Program-made: the position numbers and the translations under genes | Notes under the pieces: generated by a model | What the model was told of the DNA's origin: nothing | Databases searched by the model: none | The model's input: only the letters and a program-made list of their open reading frames with translations | Source: Sternotherus odoratus | Taxonomy: Eukaryota; Chordata; Testudines; Kinosternidae | Reading direction: 5' to 3' | Assembly (NCBI GenBank): GCA_032164245.1 | Contig: JAVMKO010000003.1 | Location: 9,248,651-9,312,650, forward strand | DNA length: 64,000 nt | Shown: positions 11,690 through 23,277 of the stretch, one piece after another | Layout of the letters: each line of letters starts with the position of its first letter | How positions within the stretch are numbered: position 1 is the first letter of the stretch

Positions 11690-12042
11690 CTGGGATCAGC
11701 AATCTTCGACACACGGCCCATCAGGGCAATCGGCTGGCGGGCCGCGAGACACTTTGTTTACATTGACCGTCCGCAGGCACGCCCCTCCCCCCTCAGCTTC
11801 CAGTGGCCGCGATTTGCCATTCCCGGCCAACAGGAGCTGCAGAAAGCAGCGGCTAACACGTCCCTGAGGCCCGCGCCGCTTCCCGCAGCTCCCGTTGGCC
11901 AGGAACGGCAAACCGCGCCCCCTGGGAACTGTCGGGGGTGGGGGGTGTGACATGCCTGCGGATGATCAACATAAACAAAATGTCTCACGGCCCACCAGCT
12001 GATTACCCTGATGGTCCGTGCGCTGAAGGCTGCCGAACCCTG
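11690..12042. mobile_element. Palindromic hAT-type non-autonomous element
   Basis: A 353-bp GC-rich foldback. The left half (CTGGGATCAGCAATCTT, GTTTACAT, CCGCAGGC) is the inverse complement of the right half (GCCTGCGG, ATAAACAAA, GGCTGCCGAACCCTG) with point differences. It belongs to the same family as 58818-59147. It lies inside a CR1, and the flanks GGTGCGAT and GACTAGAT may be a decayed 8-bp duplication. Such foldbacks have no coding capacity and depend on a hAT transposase supplied elsewhere. Confidence 0.8.
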
Positions 12043-12105
12043 GACTAGATGATCACAGTGCTCCCTTATGGCCTTGTGATCTATGAATGAATGAATCTCT
12101 GAACT
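12043..12105 (+). mobile_element. CR1 LINE 3' tail, after interruption
   Basis: The words ACTAGATGATCACAGTG, CCCTTATGGCCTTG and ATCTATGAATGAATG are the CR1 3' terminus and its short terminal microsatellite. They complete the copy that begins at about 10566, on the far side of the hAT insertion. Confidence 0.85.
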
Positions 12106-13254
12106 ACGACAATGCTTTGGCTCTTCAGCTTTGTTCACAGTGCTCTTGTTGTTTTAATCCATTTAACTCAGGGCCAAATCCTCCAGCGAGGACATGCCCC
12201 GAACAGCTGCACCAAGAACTTGATGTTGTTGCCAAGCCTCCTGCATTAAACCTTGAGGCCCGGGACTGTGGGAGCGACCATTGTCCTGTGCTGCTCCCGA
12301 GTCTGATTCAGGTGCCTTTAATCACCAGTGAGAATAATTTTCATAAGGGTTTATTTCTATTCCAGAAATACCATTATGCCACAAGGGGGTAGGGGTGCTC
12401 TGTTTAAAGCCTTGCAAAGGCTTGTTACAGACCTAGCATGTCAATGGAATCGGTATTGGGTTTTAAAAGCAGCCCACAGCTTGAATCTGAACAGACATTT
12501 TCTATACCATCTGCATTTCTCCTATTGCTTTACTTATAATTAACATCTGTTCGCAGACATCAATCTGAGCAGCAAGGACCACATATTTAAGGACTGTCGG
12601 ATTTTCTGTCTAGTGGTCTCCCCAAAATGGTTCTGGAGACCGAGACTGGGGGTTACCCCGAGGAGAGGGGATTTGGTTACAAAGAGCACCTTTCATTAAT
12701 CTAAACAGATAGCCGGGGGGTTGGCAGCCCCTAAACATACACAACTGGATCTCATCAGAGAAAGTGAACCCAAAATATTATGAGCATTAAATAACCTTGG
12801 TGGGGTTTGTGTGTGTGTGCTTATTAAGCATTTCTTCAACGAAACAAACAAGAAAAGGTGAGTAGATGAAAGGTCACAGATAATCCCTTAAGTAGCATAT
12901 TACAGAGGCTGTTCCAAATGTGTTTTACTCTTAAGCAACCTGTTATTGAATTTTTATTGTACTTTTTTTTTTTACTAGTTTAAGCATGCCAGAAAATTAA
13001 GTGGTGCATGAGGACGTCACATCTGGAGACAGCGTCCCTCTTCAATGCCTATATTGTCCGTGATAGAAACCTGCTGAACGGATATTCTGTGCAAAATAGA
13101 AAAACACAGCTGTGACGCTGGCGAATCCTTTCAGAATTTATGATTATTGACATATGTTATTATAGGGCTAATAGGATCCACTTGCAGCTGACTTGCTGAC
13201 CTGCCACTTAATATCCAGAAACAAATACTCTAAAGCTCTCAGTCCTCTTGCGAA
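12106..13254. other. Non-repeat stretch, candidate conserved sequence
   Basis: No coding domain or transposon terminus. The interval 12540-13230 is AT-rich to balanced and looks single-copy, with words such as TTATGATTATTGACATATG and CACTTAATATCC. It is a candidate for conserved regulatory DNA by appearance only. Confidence 0.25.
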
Positions 13255-13261
13255 GGGACAC

Positions 13262-13475
13262 AGGATAATATTTCCTCAGAACTTTTCTCAAAGTATTTTG
13301 CAAACATTTCATCGGTCAAGGCTTCCAGCATCCACGTGAGGTAGGGATAATACTACTGGTCTGTTTTATGGAAGGGTAAACTGAGGCAAAGAAAGGATGA
13401 GAGAGTCACGGGCAAAGCTGGGAACAGAACCCAGTATTCCTAATTGCCAGTAGCCTGCTTTAATCACTGTTATTA
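13262..13475 (-). mobile_element. MIR SINE
   Basis: In reverse complement the MIR order is visible: tRNA-related head, core, then AGTTTACCCTTCC and a TATCCCTACCTCACGTGG-like end. On the plus strand it shows as GAGGTAGGGATAATACTAC...AACTGAGGCAAAGAAAGG...AACCCAGTATTCC. Confidence 0.7.
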
Positions 13476-13479
13476 TTCT

Positions 13480-13560
13480 ATATTATTTCTATTGCCTTAG
13501 CTGTTAGGAGCCTTAGTCACAGACCAGGACCTCACCGTGTTAGGTGCTGAACAAACTCAA
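13480..13560. repeat. Ancient interspersed repeat fragment
   Basis: The phrases TAGGAGCCTTAGTCACAGACCAGGACC and GTGTTAGGTGCTGAACAAA also characterise the stretch at 18655-18770 (GATCGGAGCCCCCATTGTG, TAGGTGCTGTACA). I recognise a common amniote repeat but cannot name it. Confidence 0.45.
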
Positions 13561-13611
13561 GGCAGCTTGTCTTGTTCAGCGCAATACCCAGTTGTTATAG
13601 AGGATTTTTCA

Positions 13612-13790
13612 TCAGTAGATCTCAAAGCACTTTGCAAAGGAGGTAAGAATTATTATCCCCATTTTACAAATTGGGAAATGGAAGTACAGGGCGGTGAAGT
13701 GACTTGTCCTAAGCCATCTAGAAACAGAACTAAGGCCTTCTGCGGCCCAGTCTTGTGCTCCAGTCAGTTATCAGGCCACATTAGTTATCT
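13612..13790 (-). mobile_element. MIR SINE
   Basis: The plus strand reads CAAAGCACTTTGCAAAGGAGG, ATTATTATCCCCATTTTAC, GTGACTTGTCCTAAG and AACAGAACTAAGGCC, which is the reverse complement of a MIR. The copy is better preserved than its neighbour at 13262. Confidence 0.85.
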
Positions 13791-16030
13791 TTCCCATTCA
13801 AACCAACTCAAATCAGGCCGGGCAGTGTGCCCCTGGCAGTTGTTTATAAAGTGACCCTGTCTTCCCACTTCTGAAGATGCAAAAGGCCCCCTGTGCAGCA
13901 GTGCCATTGTGATACCACTTTGCCAGGCTGGTTGCAGTTCTATTCCACTGAAATCAACGGGGGAAGAATGAGTGCCCACCAACTGCATGGCACACAGCTC
14001 AACTCTGTGGAGCTTCCAGGAAGTTGTCATACAGGGCTAAGTTGGTGGCATGGGAGACACAAAAGAGTGGCTGCTTAACAGCTTCTTCACTGCAGTTTTT
14101 CCTCTGCTGCAGAGGGAGGATGTTAGGGTTGTGTAGTAACAACCTGAGGCTGGAGTAGTGGCTGCAAAGGGGCTCCAGCCCAGGGTAAGACTTGGGAGAA
14201 AATTCTTCTCTTCTTTGTAGAAACAAAGTAGAATTATGTCCAAACAAAGTAGAATTATGGAGACACTTAATTTTCTAAACTGAGTTTTGTTCCATTGGGT
14301 TTAGTAACAGACACATTTTTTTTTCTTTATTTCTTAAAACGTTCTGCATATTTTTGTTTCATTTTTAACCATTTGAAAATGGAATGTTTTGGTTTAGAAA
14401 TGGAAGTATTCAAGAAAATGTTTGATTTTTGAAAACCTTCACTCTCGGAAATCAATAGTGGTCAGAGGAGGGTTTGTGGATGCGGGGGGAGGTTCATTGA
14501 GAAATGAGATTTAATCAAAGGGATTTTTTTTCTGAACAGTCTCATTTTTTAGAAAAATATTCAAGTTTTCATCACTTTTTCTGTGAAAATGTGACATATT
14601 TTATAGGTGGGAAAAGCAGGGTACTGAGGAGCCATCATGACTAAGCTGACCGATCAATATCGGCACTGGTTGTGGAGAGACACAAACCCCAGTAATTCAC
14701 AACGAGGAGCAGAAATCAGAGACGAGGGGAAAGTTTCCTCAGAAAATGAAAGATTTTGAGGATGGTAAATTAACAAAAAATGTACCTTGTAAAAAATGGC
14801 CAAATATCATTGGAAGAACAATTCTGACCCTCTGCAAAAATGTTCATCTTTTGCTCTTCAGAACCCAGCCCCCCAGCTGAGCAGGGCTTTGGCACGTAGT
14901 TAAAAAGACTGAAACAACAACTTTCTGTTCCATTCAATACGAAGCTCATATGGAGCTAACTAAGGAAACTCTCTTCTTAGCTTCCTGAGAGCCTTTTTGG
15001 GCCCATAAGCAAACTGTGTAATAAGTGACAGATTCTGCCCAGCAAGAGGAAAGCCTGATTCAGCCCGGCCCAGCCCCTGCACACAATAGACAGGCAGGTG
15101 CTACGGTTCGTCTCCCCTCTGCCAGGAAACGCCGTAGGAATGCATGACCAATTCGGTTTCAGAACAGAATACTCTCTTTAATACACAGAAAACACTAACC
15201 TTTTATTTTTTCTCTTTTCTTCCCTCCCCCATCCCCAGTCTCCATTTTTTTTGTTTAACCCTTTGAAAGGACAGAGAGCAAAGCTCGGAGCTCTGTTTTA
15301 ACCTGTTTTTAACCCTCTAAATAGCTTCCTTATTCCCTTGGATCTCAGACCAACATGCTGTTGGGTGAAAGAAAAATAAACATCTCATAAGAATAGCCAG
15401 ACTCTTCGGAGCATGGTGAACTTAAGCTAGATCCTGTTGCTGCTCTTTAGTTATCTAAGTTTGTCAAATGCTGGAGTGTGACATTGACGGAATGGATCTC
15501 CCTAGCTCCTGTGGTCTTTCCCACTGCCAACCTCATAGACTCTTCTGAAATGGAAGGAACTTTTGCAGCATCCTTGCTCAATGTAAAACTCTGACCTAAA
15601 TAATCCGATTACAATGGGACATTTGAGCCTGGTCAGGCTGCCATTGAAATCAATGGCAAAACTTGCAGTGATTTCTGTAGGGCAGTACGGGCCCCTTGGT
15701 TGTTTATCCTAAAATTAGGCAGTTGGGGTTGTCAGCATTTAAAGTTTGGTTTTGCAGACTTCTCTAGGATTTTGTGCATTGTAATTGTCATTCCGAGGAA
15801 GTGTGTGGAGGTGTGTATACAAACAGCCTCTTTATGCACATGCTAAAGCAGTCACACAGATCACACAGGAAAATGTGCACATGGGTAAGTGCACTCCCCC
15901 CGCCCCCGCTTGTAAACGCAACCCCATATTAAAAGCACGCCACTAGCCCACACAGAGGGAAACACCAGCACACACTAAATGCACACGTAGAGCAGCATGC
16001 ACACAATAAACACAAAAAGCACACTAAATC
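13791..16030. other. Unassigned, partly AT-rich sequence
   Basis: No domain-bearing frame. At 14221-14259 an 18-bp word (AAACAAAGTAGAATTATG) occurs twice in tandem with a 21-bp period. The interval 14280-14620, rich in GAAAATG and TTTTC words, resembles the AT-rich hAT-type foldbacks seen at 40980-41379, but ends cannot be fixed. The remainder to 16030 is unrecognised. Confidence 0.3.
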
Positions 16031-16052
16031 AATAGCACACACACACACACAC
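16031..16052. repeat. (CA)n microsatellite
   Basis: A perfect CA dinucleotide run of about ten units within a broader stretch rich in GCACAC words (15890-16050). Confidence 0.85.
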
Positions 16053-16054
16053 GA

Positions 16055-17173
16055 ATAAATGGTTATTTCCTAATTTGAAAAATATTTGTATTTTATTTTC
16101 AGATAAATTTGAGATTAAATAGTCCTAAATATGCAATACGATATAATTCCAGAGACACAAAAGTGTTTCCCATAATAAGCCTGAACTAATCTTACTGGAG
16201 TTAACAGGAGAGAACTGCACACACTCAAGCAAAGAAAGATTCCCCCATGCCCAAAGTATAATATCCGCCTGCATACAGCTTATTTAGAGATTTCCAATAG
16301 CTGGTGTAAAGTAGCATTTAAACAATTTGTTCACAGCAAAACAGTTTAATTTTATGACTCAGTAGTTTGAATTATAGCCTAAGACAAAGACAAGGTATTT
16401 CAAACATGAGCAAAAAGTGTGACTATTTGTGATTTTTTTAAAAAAAGCTCTCACATCCAGGAACAACATTCAATTTTTTGACCTAGTATCATATGGTACG
16501 TTGCTGTTCATCTGGATTTGTATGAAACATGATGATAATGGAAGTGTGTAGTTTCTGTAAAACTGGTTTGTTTTAGGTACGTATATCCATGGCTTGAAGC
16601 ACAGCCATTGGGATCTTTAAAAAAAATAGTGATTCAGATCCACATTTAAAAAATACACTTTTTGGATTTCTTGTATTAAAAAAAAAGACTGATGAAATTA
16701 AGGGGTTGTTTAAATCAGCGGCAATTAAAATGCATGCATTTCTTTTCCTAGGATATGCAATTGTACTCAACATTTTCAGCACAAGGCCTGCCTGTAGGAT
16801 AAATAATTTAATGGGTTTTGTGATTTGGTACTAGAGCATAACAAAATCCTACAGCTGTAGCCTCATTTTTCTCCACACTCAAACTGCTCACTTTTTAAAT
16901 TGCATATTTTGTACAGTTAAAAATAATCAGGTTCTGTGTCTTGGAGAACCAATTTCCGACATAATAGGTAATTGCACATAATTACAGGAATTTTAAAAAA
17001 TGAAAGAAGAAAACAAAAGAACAGAACAATACATCTATTTGCTTGGTGGCAGAGATTAAATTGACCTCTGATTCTTTTAAACTTTCCCTTCATTTGCCTG
17101 TCTTATTACAACAGACTGCTTGCAACAAAACCAAATTCTGGGTAACAGTGGAAGCAGAAGCCAAAATTTCATG
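16055..17173. other. AT-rich non-repeat stretch, candidate conserved sequence
   Basis: About 1.1 kb free of recognisable transposons. It contains many homeodomain-type cores and octamer-like words (TTTAATGGG, ATGCAATTG, AATTGCATA, TAATTGCACATAATTAC). This pattern is typical of vertebrate enhancers near developmental genes, but it is inference from composition alone. Confidence 0.28.
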
Positions 17174-17470
17174 GGCCTGATTGTCATTTACGCTAGTGGC
17201 CAGATCTGTAATGGGATTTAAGTGCCTAAAGATGCAGATAGGCACCAAGTGGGAACTCCCATCTCCCATGGGAGTTAGGCACCTAGGTCTTTTTGAAAGT
17301 TTTGCCCAGCACCTATCTGCACATTTTTGGGTACCTAAATACCATCATAGATCTGGCGCTAACACTTTTTACATTGTTCAGGCAAGGTAAAGGGGCCTTA
17401 ACTTACACTCACTTGCAGGCCCATTTATACTTCCTAAGTGGTATAAAGAGACCTTAGTGTAAATGAGGCC
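17174..17470. mobile_element. Foldback element GGCCTGATT...GGCC, interrupted
   Basis: The left end GGCCTGATTGTCATTTACG and the right end CCTTAGTGTAAATGAGGCC are inverted copies. Related copies are at 54254-54335 and, partly, 21640-21704. The middle is interrupted by a second foldback at 17199-17356. Superfamily not determined. Confidence 0.6.
17199..17356. mobile_element. Nested palindromic element (GCCAGATC ends)
   Basis: The left arm GCCAGATCTGTAATGGGATTT with GTGCCTAAAGATGCAGATAGG is inversely complementary to the right arm CACCTATCTGCACATTTTTGG...GATCTGG. Flanks CGCTAGTG and CGCTAACA agree at five positions and differ by three transitions, consistent with a decayed 8-bp target duplication and thus a hAT-like mechanism. 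Confidence 0.6.
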
Positions 17471-17514
17471 TCGTCTAGCTGTAGTTTTGGCAGTTATTCA
17501 GTTAAATCCGCTTA

Positions 17515-17778
17515 GGCCATATCTACACTAGTGAGCTTAGAGTGGCACAACTGTCCTGATGCAGCTGTACCGGTCGCTTGCGTAGCTGCTCTGTGCCAAC
17601 AGGAGAGAGCTCTCCCGTTGACATAATAAAGCCACCTCCATGAATGGTGGTAGCTCTGTCTGTGGGAGGCACACTACCACTTATGTCGGTGAAGCTTATG
17701 TTGCTCGGGGCGTGTGTGTTTCTCACACCCTGGAGTGACATACGTTTTGCCAACATATGTGGCAGGGTCGACGTGGCC
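17515..17778. mobile_element. PIF/Harbinger-like MITE
   Basis: A 264-bp unit starting GGCCATATCTACACT and ending in its imperfect inverse complement (GGGTCGACGTGGCC). It is flanked by TTA at 17512-17514 and 17779-17781. A 3-bp TWA duplication is the hallmark of PIF/Harbinger insertion. No transposase frame is present. Confidence 0.65.
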
Positions 17779-17968
17779 TTAGAAACCACATTAGCAAAGT
17801 GTCTTAAATCTGTTTTGCTTATCTATGTGGGAAAGTTTTGCCCCTACTACTGATATAGTTCTACAGACCTGGTTTACACTAGAAAATGAAGTGGGTTTAA
17901 CGCTGTTGGCCCATGGCATGAAAAGGCCACCCCCCCTCAGCAGCATAATTAAACTGACCTGAATCCTA

Positions 17969-18214
17969 GGCCATGTCTACACTTACAGCTCTACAGCGGC
18001 ACAGTTACACACATGTGGCGAAGACACTCTCATGTCGGAATAAAAAGCCACCCCAATGAGTGGCATAAGCTACGTTGGCGGGAGAAGCTCTTCCACTAAC
18101 ATAGCACTGTGCACACTAGTAGTTAGGTCAGCGCAACTTCTATCATATGTGTGCATGTGAAATATTCACTCCCCTGGTGGAGATAGGTTTTGCCACATGA
18201 GTGTAGACATAGCC
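17969..18214. mobile_element. PIF/Harbinger-like MITE
   Basis: Same family type as the unit 190 bp upstream: it starts GGCCATGTCTACACTTAC and ends GAGTGTAGACATAGCC. The flanks are CTA at 17966-17968 and 18215-17, a 3-bp duplication. Further GTGTAGACA and CCATGTAGACCAGG words at 18220-18430 suggest a third, more decayed copy to the right. Confidence 0.62.
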
Positions 18215-20609
18215 CTAGTGTAGACAGCGCTATGGGGAGGTGCCACTGTAGCATTTCCAGTGTGAACATGCCCCACACACAATCCCCTTCTCCGTCATCA
18301 TGAGCTAAACCAAATAATGGCCACGCTTATAGGAGTGTCCACACAGGGGATTATTGTGGCATGCCTGTCTCACTCTACATTCACGTCTAGGGTTATCCCG
18401 CCAAAACTTTCCCATGTAGACCAGGCTGCAAATGCAAAACACACTTCCAGTACAACACTCTTATACTAATGAGCCCCTCGTCTCTTTTTTTAAAAGTTTT
18501 TCTCCATATGAACTGAGGACCAGAGTTTTAAAACCCAGCCTCTGTTTTCGCACCAACAATTTTCTGGAACGGTGGGGACAGTTGCACACTCATAGTGATA
18601 TGTGGGTGCGAACGGATATCATTTAGTTATTATTCACACTGCAGGAGCACCTAGCAGTTTGAATCAGGGATCGGAGCCCCCATTGTGCTAGGTGCTGTAC
18701 ACATGTATAAAGAAAAAGTCTGCCCCAAAGAGCTAACGATCTAAGTCGATAACGAGAGACAACAAGCAGGTCAAAACCAACAGGGCGGGGACAAGGTACC
18801 AGTAAGTGCTGTCATTTTGATTAGCACCAGCGATTGATGCAGGGACCCCCAGTGCCAAGTACAAGGATGAAAGAGGCAGGAGTTGTAGCTGGGGAATGGA
18901 CTCCCATCCCCTGTGAATGGGGCACAGAGTGGGACACAGAACACACATTGCCCTGTCAGTGATAGGCTCCCTCTGGACACAGAGCAGGAGCTTTGACTCC
19001 CACTGGCACCCCACAGGATAGACACCGCTGCCGGGGGCCAACCAATCTAGCTCTGACCTCTCTGGTCCCTGACACTGTGCAATAGAGATTGCAGCCACTG
19101 GCGCTGGGAAGGAGCTGTGCCTCTGAGGGGGGTTACTCCCTCCTTGCACAGGGGGAAGCGAGGGTAATAAATAATTAGCTGCTGGCCTCCCACCTCTCCC
19201 CCTCCCCCAGTGCTGACCAGCCAAACTCCTCCTCTTCTGCCTGCCTCCTCTGGGAGAGCAGAGTGCCCACCTGCTTGTGGCTGCTGTAGCTAAGGTCTAG
19301 GGAAGCCAGACAGGGGATTTAAAGGAAGGGAGGGGTTACTCCACGAATGCCCATGTGTGGCTGTGTGGCTATGGGGATGATCAATCCCCATGAGCATAGA
19401 CTAGAAGTAAGCTAGGGTGCATAATGGCCCAGCGTCAGCCCTGGTCAATCAGTGACAGGGGGACATGTACCCAAGGTACCAAACGTTCTTAGGCGATAGG
19501 AGGGGACTGTCTAGGGAATCAACATACTATCATCTGGGGCATCATCTCGTCTTCATAATTCAGGGCCTCTGGGAGCTGTGTCTTGGCATCACTTCCCCCT
19601 GCCCCTGCCCAATATATTAACCCGTGAAAGACAAACTGGCTAGAGGGGGCGGCCGTAAGCGTTCCAAAGCTCATTTTCAGCGGCAACGATTACAGTGACT
19701 TTGCCTTGCCTTAAATAAAATCACATGGGTTCTCACAATGCAACTCTGTTTCCTTCGTTAAAATCCATAACGGCGTGCTGGAGCAACTCCCCAACAAAGC
19801 GGCTCATTCCTGACCCCTTGACTTCTGGGGTGACCTTCATTGATTCAGCGGCGGCTAGTAAGAGTGCCGGGGGAAGGGATGTCCCATTTCCTCTGTGCTG
19901 AGGCGTCTAGGTTTATAGAACTGCTAGAGGATTTTGCTTTCTGTCCAAGGGAGTCTCTCAAACTGTCGCTGGGATTCGGTGCCGGGATATAGACAAAGAG
20001 AAGAGGCTGGGAGAATGAAAGTAATGCAGACTGGGGTGTGTTCGGGGGAGATGCATGTTCTCAGTGCAGGACGGTGAACCATGTCTAGACAGAATGATTT
20101 TTCCGCAGTGTCTATGTAACATGTAAGAACTATATCAGAGGGGATAGAATGAGAAAAGTGTCTATGGTACAGACCACGAGCATATTCTTCAGGTGTGAAA
20201 TTCTGATAATTCAGGCATATGCTGGAAACTAAGTGGAGGAATTTGGAATGTGATGCTCCACGGCTGCTATTCTAGCCTGTAGACTCCTATGGGCTGAAAT
20301 AGTAGTCAGTGGTTTTCACACTCTTCTCCGGGCGTTTTGAGGAGCATTAGTTACCCCTGCATGTGGTTTCCCCGGCCCATGTACAGCGGCCTCCTTTGCA
20401 GCAGCATGGAGACCAATCATGCAGCTTGCAAAGGTTCTCAGGTACCTTTACACTGCAAAAGCTGAGGGCAGGCTAGCCTGCCTGAACCAGCTTGAATCCA
20501 GCAAAGATTTGGTTTTCTGAGCGAGCTTGGGAGATGTGATGCATATGCTCTCGGGGTCCATTGCCAGGCTTGTGCTACCTGTGCTGAAACCCCCTTTGAA
20601 CTGTCTTCA
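18215..20609. other. Mostly unassigned sequence with an ancient repeat
   Basis: 18220-18430 carries decayed MITE-like words. 18655-18770 matches an old amniote repeat (TGTGCTAGGTGCTGTACA, CTGCCCCAAAGAGCTAA). 18780-20600 shows no recognisable element; the 163-residue minus-strand frame at 18733-19224 is proline/serine-rich without a domain and begins inside the repeat, so it is not called a gene. Confidence 0.4.
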
Positions 20610-20873
<264 letters not shown>

Positions 20874-21167
20874 ATTCACCTTTATTGTTACCCAGGCTAG
20901 CTGGGTTCAACAGATGTTGGGTAGGCTAAGCTATTCCCAGCTTTTGCTGTGAAAACCTGCCCTCTGACGCAGCCCCACCATGGTCCGTAGATGGAGTGGC
21001 TTGTATAGGAGCTCTGCTTTCTACCTACATGACTTTCACCCTATTAGAATATCTTGTGTAAAGATGGCTATGTGCTGTCAACCAAATATATTTGGCACAA
21101 AGAAGCATGTGCAGAGAGAATGGGAAATCGTGACTATTAGAGTAGGGTCACCAAATTATCTAGAATT

Positions 21168-21369
21168 ATATCAGAGAGACAAGGTGGGTGAGGTGATATC
21201 TTTCATTGGACCAGCGTCTGTTGGTGAGAGAGACAAACTTTCGAGCTTACACGGACCTCCTCTTCACAAGAAGCTGAAGAAAAGCTCTGGGTAAGCATGA
21301 AAATGTGTTTCATCAACAGACGTTGGTGAAATAGAAGATATTACCTCACCCACCTTGTCTCTCTGATAT
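21168..21369. repeat. Long inverted repeat, 60-bp arms
   Basis: The arm 21168-21227 (ATATCAGAGAGACAAGGTGG onward) and the arm 21310-21369 (ending CTTGTCTCTCTGATAT) are inversely complementary with few mismatches, separated by an 82-bp spacer. I recognise the sequence as a common reptile repeat ending in ACCAACATGGCTACAAC (21507-21525) but cannot name the family. Confidence 0.75.
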
Positions 21370-21376
21370 CCCGGGA

Positions 21377-21500
21377 TAGAGTGACCAGACAGCAAATGTG
21401 AAAAATCGGGATGAGGATGGGGGTTTAATAGGAGCCTATATAAGAAAAAGACCCCAAAAACAGGACTGTCCCTATAAAATTGGGACATCTGGTCACCCTA
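21377..21500. mobile_element. hAT-type MITE, TAGGGTGACC family (copy 1)
   Basis: A 124-bp unit beginning TAGAGTGACCAGACAGC and ending CATCTGGTCACCCTA. It is flanked by TCCCGGGA and TCCCAGGA, an 8-bp duplication with one mismatch, which indicates a hAT-like transposase. It sits inside the dispersed repeat that surrounds the 60-bp inverted repeat. A second copy of identical length is at 56733-56856. Confidence 0.8.
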
Positions 21501-21639
21501 TCCCAGGACCAACATGGCTACAACACAGCCTATAACAATAGAATTGTATTTGCCAATTATCTCCAATTCTCATTTACACTAAATGTTTCTGGCAGTGTAA
21601 AAGGATTCTAAACTAGGTGTTGTTTACATTTATATCCAC

Positions 21640-23270
21640 TGTACAGCCCCTTCACACTGCCAGAGTGGCGTAAAGTGGCCTTAGTGTAAATGAAAGTCAG
21701 GTCTGATGTATTTTTTTAATGACTGCTGCCTCACATACAGTAAAGAACATCTGGGAGGACCAAAATGCATCCGCAGTGTTTTTATATATTTAGCGAACAG
21801 AGAGTAATCAGACTTTTTAATTCATTCTTTCCCAGTTGACTAACGACGTGGTCTGTAGTTCAGAGGAGGTTTTCACTGTTATACAGTGTTGTGACTGTTA
21901 ACTCATTCTGTCCTTGTTGTGCTGATCTGTAACTAATCATAGACTCATAGGGCCACACTGCAATCTGTGACACTGGTGTAAATCTGCTGATTTCCAGGGA
22001 GATGCTCTAGATTTGCACTGTTATAGCTGAGATCACAATCTGGCCCTTAAGCAATTAAACATCCATGGCTGGCCTGGATCCGCTGACTTAGTCTTGCAGG
22101 GCTCTAGCTGCAGGGCTGTAAAATTATGCTGTAGATCTTTGCACTTAGGCTCTCTGGGACCCGATCGGAAGGGGAAGGGTCCCAGAGCCAGGCTCAGCAC
22201 AAGCCTGAATGTCCACAATGCGATTTTACTGCCCCACACCTTAAGCACCAGGAGCCCAAGTCAGCTGACATGGGACAGCTGTTTATGTTTAATTGCTGTG
22301 TAGATAAACCCTTAGATAACAGCGGTGGAAGAGCAGGATCTTACGTACCTCCCTGTGAGTGCAGAAGCATTCGCCACTGAATATTTTCTGGCACTTCAGT
22401 CTAATTTGGGGAAGAGGTTTATCACATTCTTATTGTACAGTTTAAGGCTGCATGATTTGTACTTTTCTCTACTATTCATCCTGAATACACCTTTTTAAAA
22501 CAATGTTACTCCCAGGTTTAGTTCTATCACCTTAAGTCTCTCTCTTCTTGGAGTTTATACCTACATTTCCTCCTGTAGGCAAATTAGAGATCAGGCATTG
22601 TTATATGTAAGCCAAAGTCTAACCAATTGTATTTTCAGAAATGTTTTTTGTACAGAAGGATGATCAGGTACTCAGATTCTCAGTTTGTGCTTGTGGTATA
22701 AAAACATGGGAAGAGGGACATGGAAAAAAGTCTTTTACGGGATATGCAGTAGGGTACTGGTCTACTGTCATACTCCCTTGAATGTGTAATGCAAAATGTG
22801 GGGAGGAAAAATGATCAAGGATGGTCTATCTTTAGATCAACTGCAGTATTTAACAAAATGTGTCTGTATGTCAATTAGATTCATCCACCAGAGGTCATTA
22901 GATGATCAAATGACACTTTCCCACTGCCTTTTACAAGGAAAGGTTTAATCATTCTGTGCTTTAAAAAATAGCATGTTTGTTAATAGGAAAAAATCTTAAT
23001 GAAAAAAACTGTAGAGGGTGGGAAAAGGAAACAGAAAACCTCTTGTGCAGCGAGCGATCTCATGATAAAGTTCACTTTTTAGTGGTGTCTCCATAGTTCT
23101 GGCAAGAAAACAAAAGTAAGTCTCTGGAAAATATTTCCAAGCGGACATACAATCTGCACGCTTCTTATTATGGAGTTATGGTAGGTGCTGCCTAGAAAAG
23201 TTGTGGCAGAGTTTCCATACAAATAACTCAAGTAATATTTGTAACTGTATTTTATGAATGGTATAAATGT
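21640..23270. other. Unassigned sequence with a partial foldback
   Basis: 21640-21704 holds the right half of the foldback family seen at 17174 (GTGGCCTTAGTGTAAATGAAA). From 21705 to 23270 no transposon end, RNA gene or domain-bearing frame was recognised. Confidence 0.4.
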
Positions 23271-23277
23271 TCTAGGA

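Noticed and set aside
18733..19224. 163-residue minus-strand frame as a gene
   Set aside because: Begins in an ancient repeat, no recognisable domain, and overlaps another frame on the same strand.
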